Shown: piece by piece, positions 43,280 through 52,010 of the stretch
Position numbering within the stretch: position 1 is the first letter of the stretch
Layout of the letters: every line of letters starts with the position of its first letter
DNA from: Hydrogenophaga sp.
GTDB taxonomy: Bacteria; Pseudomonadota; Gammaproteobacteria; Burkholderiales; Burkholderiaceae_C
Direction: 5' to 3'
Assembly (NCBI RefSeq): GCF_030373225.1
Contig: NZ_JAUCZG010000002.1
Span: 1-64,000 of the forward strand
DNA: 64,000 nt
Translations under genes and position numbers: made by a program
Notes under the pieces: model-generated
Database searches by the model: none
The model's input: only the letters and a program-made list of their open reading frames with translations
Told to the model about the DNA's origin: nothing

Positions 43280-43762
43280 ATGGCAACTGCGAAAAAAGCT
43301 CCCGCTAAAAAAGCGGCTCCGGCCAAGAAGGCTGCGGCTCCGGCCAAGAAAGCTGCTCCAGCCAAGAAGGCTGCTCCAGCGAAAAAAGCCGCCGCGCCTG
43401 CGAAGAAGGCTGCGCCTGCGAAGAAAGCTGCTCCGGCCAAGAAAGCCGCTCCAGCGAAAAAAGCGGCACCCGCCAAGAAGGCCCCTGCCAAGAAGGCCGC
43501 TCCCGCCAAGAAGCGCACCCCCAACGCTGCATTCATGAAGGCACTGACCCCCAGCGCCGCCCTGGCTGCCATCGTGGGCGCGAGTCCCCTGCCACGCACC
43601 GAAGTCACCAAGAAGATCTGGGACTACATCAAGAAGAACAAGCTGCAGGACTCGGTCAACCGTCGCATGATCAATGCCGACGCCAAGCTCAAGGAAATCT
43701 TCAAGAAGGCCCAGGCCTCCATGTTCGAGATGACCAAGCTGGTCAACGACCACCTGAAGTGA
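43280..43762 (+). CDS. Histone H1-like lysine tail fused to a SWIB/MDM2 domain
   Basis: A 160-residue basic protein. Residues 1-78 are repeats of AAPAKK and variants, as in eukaryotic-type histone H1 tails; residues 85-160 form a SWIB domain (LTPSAALAAIVG, LPRTEVTKKIWDYIKKNKLQD in part, RMINADAKLKEIF, FEMTKLVNDHL). The start at 43280 has AAGGA upstream, and the upstream in-frame extension is not needed. It probably binds DNA as a nucleoid protein; SWIB is otherwise found mainly in eukaryotes, chlamydiae and some betaproteobacteria. A strong terminator follows. Confidence 0.9.
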   Translation: MATAKKAPAKKAAPAKKAAAPAKKAAPAKKAAPAKKAAAPAKKAAPAKKAAPAKKAAPAKKAAPAKKAPAKKAAPAKKRTPNAAFMKALTPSAALAAIVGASPLPRTEVTKKIWDYIKKNKLQDSVNRRMINADAKLKEIFKKAQASMFEMTKLVNDHLK

Positions 43763-43799
43763 TCCGGGCTCCCGCACCTTGAAGGGTGCGACCTCTTGC

Positions 43800-43831
43800 A
43801 AAGCCGACGCCAGTCGGCTTTGCTGTTTTTT
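43800..43831 (+). terminator. Intrinsic terminator of the SWIB gene
   Basis: AAAGCCGAC and GTCGGCTTT pair perfectly around GCCA, followed by a run of six T. Confidence 0.92.
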
Positions 43832-43901
43832 GCCTGTCGCAGCAACGGCATTCGATGTCAACTGTGAGAAACTGCAACGCACCCCGCATACCCCTACCGG
43901 C

Positions 43902-45731
43902 ATGAACAGCAGCCCCTCACCCTCCCCTTCCGTTCAGGCTGACGTTGGGACACAGGTGTCTCTTCCCCCGCTGCCTCAGCAACGCCACAAGGTGGTGCTG
44001 GTGATGGATCTGGTGGAGTCGGTGCGCCTGATGGCGGCCAACGAAGCAGCGGTGGTGAACCAGTGGCGCGGCTTCGTGCACCACGCCACCCAGATCGTGT
44101 TGCCGGACTGCAAGGGCCGTCCGGTCAAAAGCCTGGGCGACGGCATGCTGGTGGAGTTTGACCACCCCACCGATGCGGTGCGCGCCGCGCTCAGGTTGCA
44201 CACATACTTTGCCCCGCTCAATGAGACCTTGCCCGCGAACCAGCGCCTCCATCTTCGGGCCGGTCTCAACGCCACCAACCTGTACGCGGATGAAAACGAC
44301 GTTTATGGCCACGGGGTGAACCTGGCAGCACGGGTGGCCGACCTCGCAGCCCCGGGCGAGACCATCATCACCGCCAGCATCTTTGACGGCATCGTGGTGG
44401 GCATGGACGCCGAGGTGGAAGACCGAGGCGAAAACTATCTCAAGCATTGGCCGGAGCCGGTGCGCACCTGGGCCATCCACTCCGTCACTGCAGGATCGTC
44501 TGCGATCCGTTCCCAGGTGCCCGAAGGCTCCGCGCTGGACTTCCGCCCTTCCATTGCGGTGGTGCCGTTCGAGACACGCAGTCACGCGGCCGAGCAGTTC
44601 GTGATTGGCGAACTCATCGCCGACGGCGTGATCGCCCAACTCGCCCGCAGTCCCGACCTGCGCGTGATCTCGCGCCTGTCCACCACAGCCTTCCGCGGCC
44701 GCACCTCGTCTGCGGGCGAGATCGGTCGGCATCTGGAGGCCACGTTTGTCCTGGGTGGCAGCTACGTGACCTACGGCGACAAGGTCGTGATCATGGCCCA
44801 GCTGACCGACAACCGCCGTGAAGAAGTGATCTGGGCCGATCGGCTCAATGGGGACGTGCGCGACCTGATGGAAACACAGAGCGAGTTGCTGGACGCGCTG
44901 TGCTCGGCCTGCTCCAGGGCACTGCTGAACGACGTGGTGCAGCGAACCCTGGTGCTGCCCTTGCCACAGCTGGACAGCAACGCCCTGCTGCTGGGCGGCA
45001 TCACGCTGATGCACCGCTCCACGCCGCGCGACCTGCAGCGCAGCCACCAGTTGCTGGAGGCGGTGGTGGAGCGCCACAAGCGGGTGGCCACGCCCTGGGC
45101 CTGGCTGGCCAAGTGGCACATCATGCAGGTGGTGCAGGGCCTGTCGGCCGAACCGGCGCGTGATTTCAAGCGGGCCATCGACACCGCCGACCGTGCACTC
45201 GATCTGGAGCCTGCCAGCTCGCTCGCGATGGCGATCAAGGGACATGCGCTGTGCCACCTCGGAGAAGACGTCGAAGCCTCGCACCGGCTGTTGCAGGAAG
45301 CCACGCAGAGCAACCCCAACGACCCGATGGCCTGGCTGTACAACAGCGTGTGGTCAACGATGTGGGGCACGCCCGAGGACTCGATGGTGGAGGCAGAGAA
45401 CGCCCTGCACCTGTCGCCGCTGGACCCGCAGAAGTACTACTTTGAAATGATGCTGGCCACCAGTTGTGCCTCCATGGGCCAGTGGGAAAGAGCCGTGAAC
45501 ATCTGCCGCTCGTCCCTCATGAAAAACCGCTACCACCTGCCCACCATCCGGTGCCTGATCGTGGCGCAGCTGGAGAGTGGCGGTCTCGCCGCCGCCCGGG
45601 AGTCTTTCGAGCTGATGCGCACCCTTCAACCCGATCTGACGATCACGAAGTACATGGCGGCGGGCGGGCACAGCCCCCTGCGCAAACGTGTCGCCAGCGC
45701 CCTGACCCAACTGGGTCTCCCGGTTCACTAA
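43902..45731 (+). CDS. Class III nucleotide cyclase with TPR region
   Basis: A 609-residue soluble protein. The N-terminal part (about 30-200) is a class III adenylate/guanylate cyclase domain: VVLVMDLVESVRLM gives the first metal aspartate, KSLGDGMLVEF the lysine and second aspartate, and VYGHGVNLAARV the transition-state Asn and Arg. The middle (about 205-390) resembles a TolB/FlgO-like alpha-beta domain (SIAVVPFETRSH, LGGSYVTYGDKVVIMAQL). The rest is TPR-like helices ending LTQLGLPVH. It should make a cyclic nucleotide from ATP or GTP, perhaps regulated by a partner bound to the TPR part. It is the first of three + genes (PAP2-like gene 16 bases on). Confidence 0.88.
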   Translation: MNSSPSPSPSVQADVGTQVSLPPLPQQRHKVVLVMDLVESVRLMAANEAAVVNQWRGFVHHATQIVLPDCKGRPVKSLGDGMLVEFDHPTDAVRAALRLHTYFAPLNETLPANQRLHLRAGLNATNLYADENDVYGHGVNLAARVADLAAPGETIITASIFDGIVVGMDAEVEDRGENYLKHWPEPVRTWAIHSVTAGSSAIRSQVPEGSALDFRPSIAVVPFETRSHAAEQFVIGELIADGVIAQLARSPDLRVISRLSTTAFRGRTSSAGEIGRHLEATFVLGGSYVTYGDKVVIMAQLTDNRREEVIWADRLNGDVRDLMETQSELLDALCSACSRALLNDVVQRTLVLPLPQLDSNALLLGGITLMHRSTPRDLQRSHQLLEAVVERHKRVATPWAWLAKWHIMQVVQGLSAEPARDFKRAIDTADRALDLEPASSLAMAIKGHALCHLGEDVEASHRLLQEATQSNPNDPMAWLYNSVWSTMWGTPEDSMVEAENALHLSPLDPQKYYFEMMLATSCASMGQWERAVNICRSSLMKNRYHLPTIRCLIVAQLESGGLAAARESFELMRTLQPDLTITKYMAAGGHSPLRKRVASALTQLGLPVH

Positions 45732-45747
45732 TTGCCAAGGAGTTGAT

Positions 45748-45843
45748 ATGAGCGGAGGCATGAGCGGAGGCATGAGCGGAGGCATGAGTGGCGGCATGAG
45801 TGGCGGCATGAGTGGAGGCATGAGTGGAGGCATGAGCGGAGGC
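45748..45843 (+). repeat. Tandem 12-base repeat (eight units) encoding MSGG
   Basis: Eight head-to-tail units of ATGAGCGGAGGC, with synonymous AGT/GGC variants in units 4-7, start exactly at the initiation codon. Because the unit is four codons, copy-number change would lengthen or shorten the tail but keep the frame. Each unit carries an in-frame ATG. Confidence 0.97.
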
Positions 45844-46851
45844 ATGAGCGGCTCCATCGTCTCGGCCGACGCCCTGATCCTGAACCGGGCCGCCATCGTC
45901 GGCCCGTTCAGCGGCGCGGTGCTGCATGTCAACGAGCCGGCTTTTGACCAGGCCGCCAACCTCGCCCTCTGGACCGATGGGCCACGCATCGAAGCGTGTT
46001 TCACCCAACTGGTCGAAGGGCTGCTGTTCAAGACCGATGGCAAGCCAGGGAAAGCCGCGCTGGAGTTCGCCAACCTGCAGGCCCGCAGCATCCAGCCCAA
46101 GCGACTCGTGACGCTGCGCGCCCCGACCGGGGCGCAGTTCAGAAAACAACTCGACCTCGTGGCCGCCTACGCAGACCTGCGGGCGGACCGCGGCGCAGAG
46201 ATCGTGGACCAGCAGGCCCCACCGATGGCCTTCTGGTCTTCCATGCTGGGTCTGACGGCGCACCGCCACAAGAAGACCTTGCAGCTGATGGACCTGGCGT
46301 TCTCGCTCAGCATCTTCGTGGAGATGCGCTTCAAGCACATCTTCGCCAGCCTGCGCCCGGTGGCGATGTCGCCCCAGATCCAGCCCATGATCGAGACCCC
46401 GGGGCACGGCAGCTGGCCCAGTGGCCACGCCACCGAAGCCTTTGCTGTTGCCGTGTTGCTGGAAGCGCTGCTCAATGCCGCATCCAGCAGGAACGGCAGC
46501 CCCAACGGCACCGAGTGCCACGAACAACTGCAGCGCCTGGCCGCGCGCATCGCCACCAACCGGGTGGTGGCCGGTGTGCACTTTCCGGTGGACAGCGCGG
46601 CGGGCCGCCTGCTCGGCACGGCACTGGCCGAGTTCCTGGTGGCGCGCGCCACCGGCACCAAGGTGCACGAGCGCGGCTTTGACGGCCGCCTGTTTGAAGG
46701 CCCCGGCGGAGAGCCGCTGGACTTCAGCCTGCACCAGTCGATGGACCACACCAGCGGCCACGCCTACACACGGTCGGCCAGCAACACGGGGGTGGGCAGC
46801 GCGCCCCTGGTTGCCTGGCTCTGGAAGGAAGCACTCAAGGAATGGGCGTGA
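45748..46851 (+). CDS. PAP2/vanadium-haloperoxidase-like protein with MSGG-repeat N-terminus
   Basis: A 367-residue protein. Residues 1-36 are eight MSGG units plus MSGS. The C-terminal half has the three acid-phosphatase/haloperoxidase motifs: RFKHIFASLRP (K and R), PSGHATEAF, and NRVVAGVHFPVDSAAG (R, H and D). The catalytic set is complete, so phosphatase or haloperoxidase activity is plausible. No signal peptide or membrane span is evident. AAGGAG (45737-45742) lies five bases before the first ATG, supporting that start. It lies between the cyclase and a subtilase in one operon. Confidence 0.85.
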   Translation: MSGGMSGGMSGGMSGGMSGGMSGGMSGGMSGGMSGSIVSADALILNRAAIVGPFSGAVLHVNEPAFDQAANLALWTDGPRIEACFTQLVEGLLFKTDGKPGKAALEFANLQARSIQPKRLVTLRAPTGAQFRKQLDLVAAYADLRADRGAEIVDQQAPPMAFWSSMLGLTAHRHKKTLQLMDLAFSLSIFVEMRFKHIFASLRPVAMSPQIQPMIETPGHGSWPSGHATEAFAVAVLLEALLNAASSRNGSPNGTECHEQLQRLAARIATNRVVAGVHFPVDSAAGRLLGTALAEFLVARATGTKVHERGFDGRLFEGPGGEPLDFSLHQSMDHTSGHAYTRSASNTGVGSAPLVAWLWKEALKEWA

Positions 46852-46885
46852 GAGCCATGCAGTGCGCAGCACGCAGAGATCTCGA

Positions 46886-48817
46886 ATGAGCGCGGCTTGG
46901 TCCCCGTTGCCCGGCGGCGAATTCACCGGCATTCACTGGAGCGCGCCGGGCGCCATCGACGGGCAAGACCCCTACCTGGCCTGGGCCGAAGCCGACCGGT
47001 TCGCGGGCTACCGCGTGGCACCCAAAGGCAAGCCGCCGAAGTGGTTGCCCATCGTCATCGAACTCACACCGGGCGCCAGCGTGCCGGCGCTGGTGCAGGC
47101 CTCGAACGTCAAGTGGCTGCAGATACCGCGCGTGTACCTCAACCTGCCTGGGCTGCGCTTCTGCACCGCGCACGCGAAACCCAGGTTCTTCGAGAGGCTG
47201 CGTTCCGACCCGCTGTTGCGCAGCCTGATCCAGCGCTTTGAGCTGGGCCTGCCGGTGGGCCACCACACCCAGCCGATCCACGACCCCTGCACGCCGGGCT
47301 CGCACCCCGTGGTTGTGCCCGACCGCCTCAGTGGCCAGGTGCTGGGACTGATCGACGGTGGACTGGCCTTTGCGAACCAGGCGTTCCTCAACGCCCGGGG
47401 CCGCACGCGCGTCAAACACTTCTGGCGGCAGGACGACACACAGGATGGCAACTGGACCGGCAACGAGCCGCACCACCAGACCCCGCTGGACCCGGCCCGC
47501 GCCGGCCCGCGGCCGCACGACATGGGCTATGGCCACGAGCTCTCGGGCGCTGCCATCAACGCCGCCATGGTCACGTACACCCGCGGGGGTCGGCTGGACG
47601 AAGACGCGCTCTACCAGCACCTCCAGCTTCGGGACCTGGGCAAACCCGTCAACCACGGCACCCACGTGATGAGCCTGGCCTGCGGCAAGGGCAACCTGTT
47701 GAACCCCCAGGACGACGAGGCCAGCCGCTGCGTTCTGATCGCGGTGCAGCTGGACTGGGCCAACGTGCTCGACACCTCGGGCGGCGCCATGAACGTGAGC
47801 GTGCTCGACGCGCTCATGTACATCCTGGCGCGCTGCACGCCGCAAGCCCGACTGGTGGTCAACATCAGCTGGGGCACGCTGGCCGGGCCGCACGACGGCA
47901 GCTCCATCCTGGAGGCCGCGATGGACCAGCTGATCGATCTCGGCGAAGGGCGCTTGCAGGTGACGGTGCCCGCAGGCAACGCCTACCAGAGCCGCACCCA
48001 CGCCAACGCCACGCTGGCACCCGGTGCATCGCTGCCCTTGCACTGGCGGCTGCAGCCGGACGACCGCACACAAAGTTTTCTGGAAATCTGGATACCCTGC
48101 GGGGCACAGGGCATGGCCATCAGCGTTACGCCCCCGGGCCATGCGCAGCCTCTGCCGCCGCTGCACAAAGGCCAGTCTGGCTTGTGGGTGGATGCCGCTG
48201 GACGGCCGCTGTGCGGCCTGGTGTTTCCGAACGACTCGGCCCTGGGCACTGGCAGCACCTGCGCCCTGCTCGCGCTGGCACCCACCTTCAGCCACAACCG
48301 CAAAGCGGTCACCGCGCCTTTCGGCTCGTGGCAGGTGACGCTCACCAACAGCGGCACCGAGCCGGTGGTGTTCGACGCCTGCGTGGAGCGCGACGACGTG
48401 GCGCTGGGCCAGAACACCGGCGCACGGCAGTCGTACCTGGAAGATGCGTGGTACGACACCAGCGGCAACATCGGCAGCTTCGTCGACCACCCGGACAACC
48501 CCACCCCGATCCGCCGCAGCGGCACCTTCAACAGCCTGTCGACCGGGCAGAACACGGTGAGCGTCGGCGGCACCCGCCAGCAGGCCTCGCCCGGCGCACA
48601 CTTTGCGCTGTATTCCCCGCGCAAGCCCGACCCGGACGCGAGCCGCCCGCAACGCGCGGGCGTGAAGAAAGTGCCCGACACCCTGGCCCCAAGCGATGAC
48701 AACCCGGCGCTGTGGGGCGTGCTGGGTGCCGGCAGCCTCAGCGGCAGCGTGGTGCGGCTCGCGGGTACCAGCTCGGCGGCGCCGCTGGAAGCGCGGCGCC
48801 TGATCAACCGGACCTGA
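46886..48817 (+). CDS. S8 family (subtilisin-like) serine protease, cytosolic
   Basis: A 643-residue subtilase with the full triad: Asp157 in VLGLIDGGLAF, His257 in NHGTHVMSLACG, and Ser629 in GTSSAAP; the oxyanion asparagine is in VPAGNAYQ. A long insert separates His from Ser. There is no signal peptide or prodomain, so it probably works in the cytoplasm. The start at 46886 (MSAAWSPL) is chosen because the longer frame runs over the PAP2-like gene. It is the third gene of the cyclase-PAP2-protease unit (34-base gap). Confidence 0.85.
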   Translation: MSAAWSPLPGGEFTGIHWSAPGAIDGQDPYLAWAEADRFAGYRVAPKGKPPKWLPIVIELTPGASVPALVQASNVKWLQIPRVYLNLPGLRFCTAHAKPRFFERLRSDPLLRSLIQRFELGLPVGHHTQPIHDPCTPGSHPVVVPDRLSGQVLGLIDGGLAFANQAFLNARGRTRVKHFWRQDDTQDGNWTGNEPHHQTPLDPARAGPRPHDMGYGHELSGAAINAAMVTYTRGGRLDEDALYQHLQLRDLGKPVNHGTHVMSLACGKGNLLNPQDDEASRCVLIAVQLDWANVLDTSGGAMNVSVLDALMYILARCTPQARLVVNISWGTLAGPHDGSSILEAAMDQLIDLGEGRLQVTVPAGNAYQSRTHANATLAPGASLPLHWRLQPDDRTQSFLEIWIPCGAQGMAISVTPPGHAQPLPPLHKGQSGLWVDAAGRPLCGLVFPNDSALGTGSTCALLALAPTFSHNRKAVTAPFGSWQVTLTNSGTEPVVFDACVERDDVALGQNTGARQSYLEDAWYDTSGNIGSFVDHPDNPTPIRRSGTFNSLSTGQNTVSVGGTRQQASPGAHFALYSPRKPDPDASRPQRAGVKKVPDTLAPSDDNPALWGVLGAGSLSGSVVRLAGTSSAAPLEARRLINRT

Positions 48818-48820
48818 GCC

Positions 48821-49471
48821 TCACCAGCGCGCAGGCAGGGTCTTGAGCAACCAGATCCAGCGCTCGCGCACCGCGATGTAGCCACCGGTCTCCAGGTCTT
48901 TCAGCAGGCGGCTCACCATTTCGCGGGAGCAGGCCAGGTGCTGCGCCATCTGCTGGTGCGTCAGCCGCTCCTTGAGCGCGCGTTCGCCGCGCTCGTCGGG
49001 CATCTGGGCCATGCTGTTGAGCAGGCGGACCAGGCGCCCGTAAACGTCGATCAGCGCGACGCTGCGTGCACTCTCGGTGGCCAGCCGCGCGCGGCGGATC
49101 AGGCGGGCCATGAGTTCCAGCGCAAATTCGGGGTGCTCGGCGATGTAGGCCAGCAAGGTGGCACGCGTGACCACGGCGCAGACACTGGGCTCGGCAGCCT
49201 CCACGTTGGCCGAGCGCGGCCCGCCGTCGAGCGACATCTCGCCCACGTATTCCAGCGGGCCGTACAGCCCCAGGGTCAGCTCGCGACCGTTGTTGTCCGA
49301 CAGGAAGGCCCGCAAGCGGCCCTGCAGCACGATGTACAGCGTGTCGCCGGTCTCACCTTCCTGGATCAGCAGCGTGCCGCGGCGGTAGCGCCGCTGCACA
49401 CCTTGCGCCGCCAGCGCTTCGACATGTTGGTTCGGATGGGCAAAGGGAGTGGCGGCAGGTGCGACTGGCAT
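48821..49471 (-). CDS. Crp/Fnr family transcriptional regulator
   Basis: A 216-residue regulator: an N-terminal cyclic-nucleotide-binding barrel (RGTLLIQEGETGDTLYIVLQG in part; VGEMSLDGGPRSANVEA with the Glu and Arg-Ser that bind cyclic nucleotide in CRP) and a C-terminal winged helix (LTHQQMAQHLACSREMVSRLL in part). No Fe-S cysteines, so not an Fnr. Binding residues suggest it answers to cAMP or cGMP. It lies three bases from the protease gene on the opposite strand and six bases after the LuxR gene, with which it forms an operon. Confidence 0.9.
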   Translation of the reverse strand: MPVAPAATPFAHPNQHVEALAAQGVQRRYRRGTLLIQEGETGDTLYIVLQGRLRAFLSDNNGRELTLGLYGPLEYVGEMSLDGGPRSANVEAAEPSVCAVVTRATLLAYIAEHPEFALELMARLIRRARLATESARSVALIDVYGRLVRLLNSMAQMPDERGERALKERLTHQQMAQHLACSREMVSRLLKDLETGGYIAVRERWIWLLKTLPARW

Positions 49472-49477
49472 CCATGT

Positions 49478-50173
49478 TCACGGGTGGATTGAATCCGTGG
49501 AATTGTGGGGCATGGGCATCACGATGCGCAAGGCGGGCACCACCGGCGGCAGGCTGTTGATGCGCTGGAGCAGTCGCCGAATGCTCGGTGACCCGGCTTT
49601 TTCGCGCAGTGTCTTGATCTGGCTGCGGATGGTGGACGGCGCCACGCCGTGTTCGCGGGCGATCTCGGGAATTTCGAGGCCGCGGCACAGGCCCATGAGC
49701 ACCGCTTCCTCGCTCGGGCTCAAACCGATGGTGCGGGCAAACATGCGCACCGCCAGGTTGTCGCAGGTGCTCTGGCGCGAGAGCATCACCAGCACGGTGG
49801 GTGGGTCGGCCTCCAGTGGATGGCTCAGCGGCGTGAAGGCCAGCGACAACTCGCGATCGCCCCGGTGCAGCAACACCAGCCGGCGCTGGCCACGAAAGGC
49901 CGCCTCCATGGCGGTCTGTATCTGCGCGGTGAGCTCGGCCGTGCTGCCCAGCAGGCTGTTGCCATAGGCGACCAGCATGCGCGAGCTGGCCATTTCATGC
50001 CGGGCCAGGTGGTTGGCATGCAGGATCGTGCCCTGGGCATCGATGATCAGCATGCCGTAGTCGATCTCGTCCAGCGCCCGCAGCAGGTGCGCACGGCCCA
50101 AGGACTGTTGCGCGCTGCGCTCGAGCGCTTCGTCTGCGCCGGACATCCAGACCGTTCCCGTGGACAGAGCCAT
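49478..50173 (-). CDS. LuxR-type regulator with a PAS-like N-terminal domain
   Basis: A 231-residue protein. The N-terminal part (LLRALDEIDYGMLIIDAQG, in part; ILHANHLARHEMA) resembles a PAS sensory fold, and the C-terminal part (LSPSEEAVLMGLCRGLEIPEIAREHGVAPST in part) is a LuxR-type helix-turn-helix. ATG at 50173 is preferred because AAGGGG lies about seven bases upstream; ATG at 50179 is too close to it. It leads the two-gene operon with the Crp-like gene. The signal is unknown. Confidence 0.85.
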   Translation of the reverse strand: MALSTGTVWMSGADEALERSAQQSLGRAHLLRALDEIDYGMLIIDAQGTILHANHLARHEMASSRMLVAYGNSLLGSTAELTAQIQTAMEAAFRGQRRLVLLHRGDRELSLAFTPLSHPLEADPPTVLVMLSRQSTCDNLAVRMFARTIGLSPSEEAVLMGLCRGLEIPEIAREHGVAPSTIRSQIKTLREKAGSPSIRRLLQRINSLPPVVPALRIVMPMPHNSTDSIHP

Positions 50174-50294
50174 GACCATTCCCCTTGGTGAACCAGTGAG
50201 CCAGTCTAGGCAGAGGCCTCGGCCTCCAGGTGTACGGCAGTGCCGCCACCTTTGTGATGTATTCACCTCGCGGCCTGCGGCCGGTGCAGCACCC

Positions 50295-52010
50295 TCAAGC
50301 CGGCGCTGCGCCTGGCGCCTGGGCGTGCGCACGAATCGCCGCCAGCGTGCCCCGGGTCGTGATGACGTCCACGTCGAGCATCACCTCGATCAGGCTGCCA
50401 CCGGGCGCAGCCAGGGCGCGCTGCAAAGCGGGCTCGAATTCGGCTGTCCGGGTGATGCGTTCGGCCGCATACCCGTAAGCGCGCGCCAGGGCGCAGAAGT
50501 CGGGATTGGCCAGGACCGAACCGCTCACGTTGGCCGGGTACTCGCGCTCCTGGTGCATGCGGATGGTGCCGAAGCTGGCGTTGTTGAGCAGCAGCACGAT
50601 GCTCCTGGCGCCGTGCTGCATGGCGGTGGCGAGCTCCTGGCCGTTCATGAGGAAGTCGCCGTCGCCGGCGATGGTGAACACGGTGCGGCCGGTGAGGATG
50701 GCCGCGCCGATGCCGGCTGGCACACCGTAGCCCATGGCGCCGTTGGTGGGCGCCAGTTGCGTCTTGTGGCCCTTGACCAGGCCGTGGTAGCGGAAGAAGC
50801 GGTGCAACCAGCTTGCAAAATTGCCGGCGCCGTTGCTGAGCACGGCATCGGCGGGCAGGTGCTGCTGCAGCGTGTGCACGATGGCCGGCATGTCGACGGT
50901 GCCGGGCAGCTCGATGCCGCCATTGGCCGGGTCGATGTTGGCCAGGTAGTCGGCGTGGCAGCCCTGGGTCCAGTCCGTCCAGGGCAGCGTGGGCGGTGCT
51001 GTGAGCACCTCCAGGCTGCGGGCCGCCGCGTTCATGGTGGCATTGATCGCCAGCGTGGGCTGGTAGACGCGGCCGAGTTCTTCGGCACTGGCGTGGATGT
51101 GCACCAGCTTCTGCCTCGGCAGCGGCGCTTCGATGAGGGTGTAGCCGCCGGTGGTGGATTCGCCCAGGCGCGGCCCGATGGCGATCAGCAGATCGCTCTG
51201 GCGCACGCGAGCCGCCAGCGCCGGGTTGATGCCCAGGCCCACATCGCCCGCGTACTGGGCGTGGTGGTTGTCGAAGGTGTCCTGGAAACGGAAGGCGTTG
51301 GTCACCGGCAACTGCCAGTTCTCGGCGAAGCGTTGCAAGGCCGCGGCAGACTGCGGTGTCCAGCCTCCGCCGCCAGCGATCACCAGCGGCCGCTCGCTGG
51401 CCAGCAGCAGCTCGCGCAGCTCGCGCAGCGCGCCCGGGTCGCTCCAGGCCTGCACCGGCTCCACGCGCGGCAGCGGCTGCGCGTCCACGCTCTGCGTGAG
51501 CATGTCTTCGGGCAGCACCAGCACCACCGGGCCGGGCCGGCCGTTCATGGCAGTGGCAAAGGCCCGCGCCACGTATTCGGGAATGCGGCGAGCGTCGTCG
51601 ATGCGTTCCACGCGCTTGGCCATGCCCCTGGTGGAGGGCCCGAAGAAGGCCGCGTAGTCGACTTCCTGGAAGGCCTCTCGGTCGCGCGCGTCGCTGGCCA
51701 CATCGCCCACGAACAACACCATGGGCGTCGAATCCTGGAACGCAGTGTGCAGGCCGATCGAGGCGTTGGTGGCACCCGGTCCGCGCGTGACAAAACAGAC
51801 GCCGGGGCGCCCGGTCAGCTTGCCCTGGGCTTCGGCCATGAAGGCCGCGCCACCTTCCTGGCGGTTGGTCACGAAGCGGATGCGGTCGGCGTGGGCGTGA
51901 AAGCCGTCGAGCACCGCGAGGTAACTTTCACCAGGCACACCGAAGGCGTGGGTCACGCCCTGGGCGATCAGGCATTGCACAAGGAGGTGGCCGGCGAGTT
52001 GTGAGGTCAT
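50295..52010 (-). CDS. ThDP-dependent acetolactate-synthase-like enzyme
   Basis: A 571-residue thiamine diphosphate enzyme. The catalytic glutamate is in VTNRQEGGAAFMAEAQGK (in part), and the ThDP-binding block is GDGDFLMNGQELATAMQHG (in part). Its order of Pyr, central and PP domains matches acetolactate synthase, benzoylformate decarboxylase and related enzymes, but it has no ilvN partner here. Its substrate is unknown. The start at 52010 overlaps the upstream MFS gene by four bases, pointing to a transported substrate or product shared by the two. Confidence 0.85.
   Translation of the reverse strand: MTSQLAGHLLVQCLIAQGVTHAFGVPGESYLAVLDGFHAHADRIRFVTNRQEGGAAFMAEAQGKLTGRPGVCFVTRGPGATNASIGLHTAFQDSTPMVLFVGDVASDARDREAFQEVDYAAFFGPSTRGMAKRVERIDDARRIPEYVARAFATAMNGRPGPVVLVLPEDMLTQSVDAQPLPRVEPVQAWSDPGALRELRELLLASERPLVIAGGGGWTPQSAAALQRFAENWQLPVTNAFRFQDTFDNHHAQYAGDVGLGINPALAARVRQSDLLIAIGPRLGESTTGGYTLIEAPLPRQKLVHIHASAEELGRVYQPTLAINATMNAAARSLEVLTAPPTLPWTDWTQGCHADYLANIDPANGGIELPGTVDMPAIVHTLQQHLPADAVLSNGAGNFASWLHRFFRYHGLVKGHKTQLAPTNGAMGYGVPAGIGAAILTGRTVFTIAGDGDFLMNGQELATAMQHGARSIVLLLNNASFGTIRMHQEREYPANVSGSVLANPDFCALARAYGYAAERITRTAEFEPALQRALAAPGGSLIEVMLDVDVITTRGTLAAIRAHAQAPGAAPA

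Noticed and set aside
45748..45843. Phase-variable on/off switch or CRISPR-like array
   Set aside because: Units are 12 bases with no spacers, and copy-number change stays in frame, so it is a tandem coding repeat.
46421..46885. Extension of the subtilase gene 155 codons upstream
   Set aside because: It overlaps the PAP2-like gene, which has intact motifs; ATG 46886 gives a proper start.
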